NCBI GenBank assembly: GCA_003427395.1
Contig: BFEA01000535.1
Span: forward strand, 507,113-564,149
Direction of reading: 5' to 3'
DNA: 57,037 nt
Source: Chara braunii
Lineage: Eukaryota; Streptophyta; Charophyceae; Charales; Characeae
The position numbers and the translations under genes are program-made. Shown piece by piece: positions 53,934-57,037 of this stretch. The notes below the pieces were generated by a model. The model was not told the DNA's origin and ran no database searches. It saw only the letters and a program-made list of their open reading frames with translations. How positions within the stretch are numbered: position 1 is the first letter of the stretch; every line of letters starts with the position of its first letter.

Positions 53934-56066
53934 GGTACATCGACTTCAGCCAATGGAAGACGGAAGACTGGGATGGCGATCAGAAAAAGAATCGAACAAA
54001 CAGATCATCACCTGCCACTACGCAAACCGACTGATGGATCGAATCAAGTTCAAAAACATCCTTAGTAAACTAGTAACTAACTATAACCAGGACGCCGCTC
54101 ACGTTCTAGACAACTTCACGTTCTCATGGACTTACAATGATCACATTGCTAAAGCTCTGTACAAACCTGCTGCAGTGTTTCGTGATTTTGAGCTTGCAAC
54201 ATGGATAGAACAGATCCCAGAAAAATGTTGCTGCCAACAACCGAGATATAAAGATTTTTTAAACACACTGCCTGAGGGCATGCTGCCCAGAGAAGAACTA
54301 CCGCACGTCACTACGCTGGACCTAAACATCTGCAACAATATTGAGCTACGCAACATGATGAAGAAAGGTCTCAATCATATCCCCCCTGCTCCCCTAAATA
54401 AAGATGATGCTATAGCTGCTCGAACCAAGTTTGGACACAGCTTACACTTTCCCTGCAAAGAAATGGTACACCACTAAACTCGTTTCAAGAGGAACAGGCG
54501 AAAGCGGACTTTGATAAGGTAATCAAAGGCAATCTCGAAAACGTAATAACACACAAAATAGTGAGCTTGAACAATCACGCTATCAAAAGTGAAGTTGAAT
54601 TCCTAACCAAACACTGCTACGTTTCTGGGGCTGACAAAGGCCCTAACACCCCAGTCGTCTTCTGCATCAACCTGGTAAGATTTCTTGCTCTGCGAAGGCT
54701 CACCAGCCCAGATTTTAAGCAACACGCGTCTTCTGCTGCCGAGCTGCTAGATATCATGAAGCTACAGATGGCAATGAGGTTTCCTGACATTCCGATTGGT
54801 AAAATGGATTTGCCTTATCTCTTTGCAATATATAAAAAGCACAAGAATTCCTTTCGATGGTTAGCCAACGATGCAGATGTTATCACCACACCCTTGGCTG
54901 ATCTAACAACTGCTGTCCTTGCTGCACTAATCCGAATGGTGAAAACCCACTGTGGCACTCTAACAGAGAAAACGTATACAGAAACTGGCCTCAAAGTCCC
55001 TTTCTGGTGGCCAATAGATTCTACCCCAGATTACACCTATAATCTACCCCAACATGTCTTTTCAGTTTTTTCTGCTGATATAACTCGATGTTACGAAACG
55101 ATCCCCACTGATGAGAGTCTAAATGGCCTTCCAGCCGCTATTCGGTTCTTCTGCAAGCTGGCCTTTAAGCAAGCAAGGAAAATCTACGGCAGGAACGTGC
55201 AGCTGGCCTGCAGAATGTACCAAAGCAAAGGAAAATGGACACCTCTCTGCGATTGGTATGACAGCACACCCAACGGGTTCCTAACGATCAATGAGAAAAT
55301 TGTTCAGGAAATCAACAACTGATTGATCAATAATGCATACACTTCCCTTGGAGGAAGCATCTGGAGACAGATACTTGGCATCCCTATGGGCGTGAGCTGC
55401 TCACCGGTATGGTGTAACATTTATTTTTTCAAATATGAATACAATTTTATGAAAAAAATGACGCACAAAAACAACAGAAGCCTGTTACATCTATTCCAAC
55501 ATGTGTTTCGTTACTTTGACGACTTTCATATTTTAAACAATCCAAGGATTCACGACTTCCTAAACCCCAACATTACCAGCCCACGTAGCAAATATTTTCT
55601 CTACCCTCTACACCTGATTACCATAAACGAGCAGACCACAGGAAAAACACTGATAAATGACAAGCTCATTGGAACTCAAGCTAACTTTCTGAACACAACA
55701 ATAACTATCACAAATCATGAAACTGGGCAATTCATCATAAACAAGTACGATAAAAGAAAAGAGTTTGGCTTCCCTATCACACGATTCATCCAGGCCAACT
55801 CTAACAGACCGCTCCAACAGTCACCAAACCTCCTGATACCGCAGATTATCACAATTATGACAATCAAAACGGAACCGCAGCACGCTGCAAAGGAGATCAC
55901 ATTAACTATTCGAACTCTTCAGAACAATGGTTTCAGAAAACATAGACTACTCGGTATTGCATACAACGTCCTGAATAACCCCTTGACATACCAACCTTTT
56001 CGATGTAACCCCCAAATGGCCCTGCAATTTTTGAAAAATAAAAATTCCCCAAACCCCTTTTTTTGA
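53934..56066 (+). pseudogene. Penelope/telomerase-like reverse transcriptase, no endonuclease
   Basis: About 710 codons with breaks: a likely frame slip near 53990, one near 54450-54475, and an in-frame TGA at 55320-55322. The N-terminal conserved region has CCCQQPRYKDF and LPHVTTLDLNICNN, then GLNHIPPAP. RT fingers: SGADKGPNTPVVFC and LPYLFAIYKKHKNSFRWL. Motif A is FSADITRCYETIP (55073-55105), motif B ILGIPMGVSCSPVWCNIYF (55378-55430), motif C RYFDDFHIL (55512). The thumb includes KYDKRKEFGFPITRFIQANS. CY..IP in motif A with GIP.G in motif B is the pattern shared by Penelope-like RTs and telomerase, not LINE or LTR RTs. About 180 residues follow motif C and then stop, so no GIY-YIG domain is present. 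The catalytic Asps are kept. Confidence 0.75.
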
Positions 56067-56372
56067 AAAAATGAAAAACAATGGAAATAACAGAAGTTAT
56101 ACAGCAACCTTGTCCGGAAAAACATACCACATGTATAAACTAACGTAGATCGCATCCCTCGGGTGAGGGCGCACACACATATACGCGCACCCACGCCCAC
56201 AGACAAATAAATTAGAGAAACGAATAAGCAAGTAAAATAAACAGAAAACATACTCTGTGTGTGTGTAAGCCAACTAAACTGGCTAGGTTCGGATAAAGGA
56301 CCTACCCCTGTTGGGGTAGGTCCGACGTCATTGGACCTACCCCACCAGGACCTTCATCACGAAGGGAACGGG

Positions 56373-56377
<5 letters not shown>
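56067..56377 (+). other. 3' region of the RT with strong hairpins
   Basis: No coding potential. Contains a (GT)n/(AC)n scatter and two perfect hairpins listed separately. It lies between the RT stop and the second direct repeat, the place expected for 3' UTR signals recognised by an element-encoded RT. Confidence 0.5.
56298..56365. repeat. Hairpin cluster before direct repeat copy B
   Basis: GGACCTACCCC (56298-56308), loop TGTT, GGGGTAGGTCC (56313-56323): a perfect 11-bp stem. A third copy of GGACCTACCCC follows at 56333-56343 and could compete for the same partner. A second hairpin, CCTTC-ATCAC-GAAGG, is at 56351-56365. No such structure precedes copy A. Confidence 0.85.
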
Positions 56378-56427
<50 letters not shown>

Positions 56428-56538
56428 ACACACACACATATATACTGATAATAAAAATATAAAAGAAGAAAGTTTTTTTTGAAAAATTATGAAAACAATA
56501 GAAGGAAACAAAATTAAGAAAAAGGCAGTTCATAGAAG

Positions 56539-56589
<51 letters not shown>

Positions 56590-57037
56590 TAGAAATAGAA
56601 AAAATAGCAATGCTAAAAGCAAAAGATCAAAAAATAGAAAATTAAAACTAGAAAAATTAATCTATAGCCTTGTGATTAAATATATTAAATATAGTTGATC
56701 CCTGAAACAAGGCATAAATACGTGGAAAACCTAAAACTTAATGAATCGCACTTCCCCCAGATACCCACAAGACAACTACAATTAAAATCACTCCGTTTAA
56801 TGAAAATAATCCAACTGCCTCTGCTCATCATTTTATAGACCCCCACCAGATGCCTGCTGCGCCTTTCGACGATTCGAAAACGCAAAAGCACCCTTTACCA
56901 GCACACCGATCGCGTTCTGCTCTTCGGTTATGGGTGCACTCGCGCTTCTACGAGTCTAGTAATAATTGCACATAGCGGTAATCCATTCCCCATCTCGAAA
57001 CCCTCTACGAACCATAATACATACCTCCACCTGAAAC
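56378..57037. repeat. Direct repeat copy B (right), reaches window end
   Basis: Same orientation as copy A and about 14.0 kb away: (CA)n, AT-rich part with an expanded (AAT)n at about 56539-56585, then the conserved 350-bp part. It ends at the same base where copy A meets its gap. With copy A it frames ORF1 and the RT, as pseudo-LTRs do in Penelope-like elements. Confidence 0.9.

Noticed and set aside
56046-56062. CCCCAAACCCC resembling a telomere repeat next to the RT stop
   Set aside because: Only one copy is present and it lies within the RT coding frame, so there is no telomeric array.
55523-57037. GIY-YIG endonuclease downstream of the RT
   Set aside because: No GIY/YIG pair or associated Arg/Glu pattern was seen in any frame after motif C.

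Overview
This is a eukaryotic, repeat-dominated window. No intact single-copy host gene can be recognised with confidence. The recognisable coding content is almost all retrotransposon: at least four Ty3/gypsy LTR elements or fragments, two L1-like LINEs of one family, solo or partial LTRs, a candidate tRNA-derived SINE, and a Penelope/telomerase-like reverse transcriptase. The rest is satellite and microsatellite DNA and AT-rich spacer. Chromodomain integrases, initiator-Met-tRNA primer sites and LINEs ending in a zinc-binding RVT-type domain suggest a large green-lineage genome. A charophyte such as Chara is my guess from memory, not something the sequence proves.

Layout. 0.4-3.9 kb: broken LINE copy, minus strand. 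5.2-9.1 kb: decayed gypsy element (gag, zinc knuckle, dead protease, RT fragment), minus strand. 9.1-11 kb: short tandem repeats and a (TC)n(TATC)n microsatellite. 10988-20447: one complete gypsy element on the minus strand, with both LTRs, polypurine tract, pol, gag and primer-binding site. 20.5-23.1 kb: decayed LINE-ORF1-like coding region, minus strand. 23.7-27.7 kb: second LINE of the same family, plus strand. 28.2-28.7 kb: satellite monomer beside an LTR fragment. 29.85-35.8 kb: a GC-rich gypsy chromovirus, minus strand, with a hairpin-repeat leader. 36.4-37.3 kb: diverged solo LTR. 37.3-40.2 kb: purine tract, hairpin repeats, SINE-like unit, an LTR with its primer site, a roughly 305-bp satellite array and a (GT)n tract. 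40.26-42.07 kb: gypsy RT/RNase H/integrase fragment, plus strand, cut off sharply. 42.1-57.0 kb: a different, AT-richer region framed by two direct repeat copies about 14 kb apart.

The 42-57 kb region is the most interesting part. Between the two direct repeats (42369-43006 and 56378-57037, about 97% identical where I compared them) lie a long unrecognised ORF of about 860 residues with a Cys cluster and a repetitive Thr/Pro/Ala tail, and a reverse transcriptase. The RT has a CYETIP motif A, a GIPMG motif B and a YFDDF motif C, and no visible endonuclease domain. A perfect 20-bp palindrome, a candidate exon with a strong splice donor and strong RNA-type hairpins lie near the two ends. This layout would fit a giant Penelope-like element with pseudo-LTRs, interrupting an older gypsy copy at about 42.07 kb. 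The RT copy is itself broken by an in-frame stop and one or two frameshifts.

The assembly leaves traces too. There are three N gaps, and inside one LTR two exact 95-bp duplications each flank a single N. These look like unmerged contig overlaps, not biology. Most gypsy genes are read through single in-frame stops, and nearly all differences between repeat copies are transitions. Both fit slow methylation-type decay of silent transposons.
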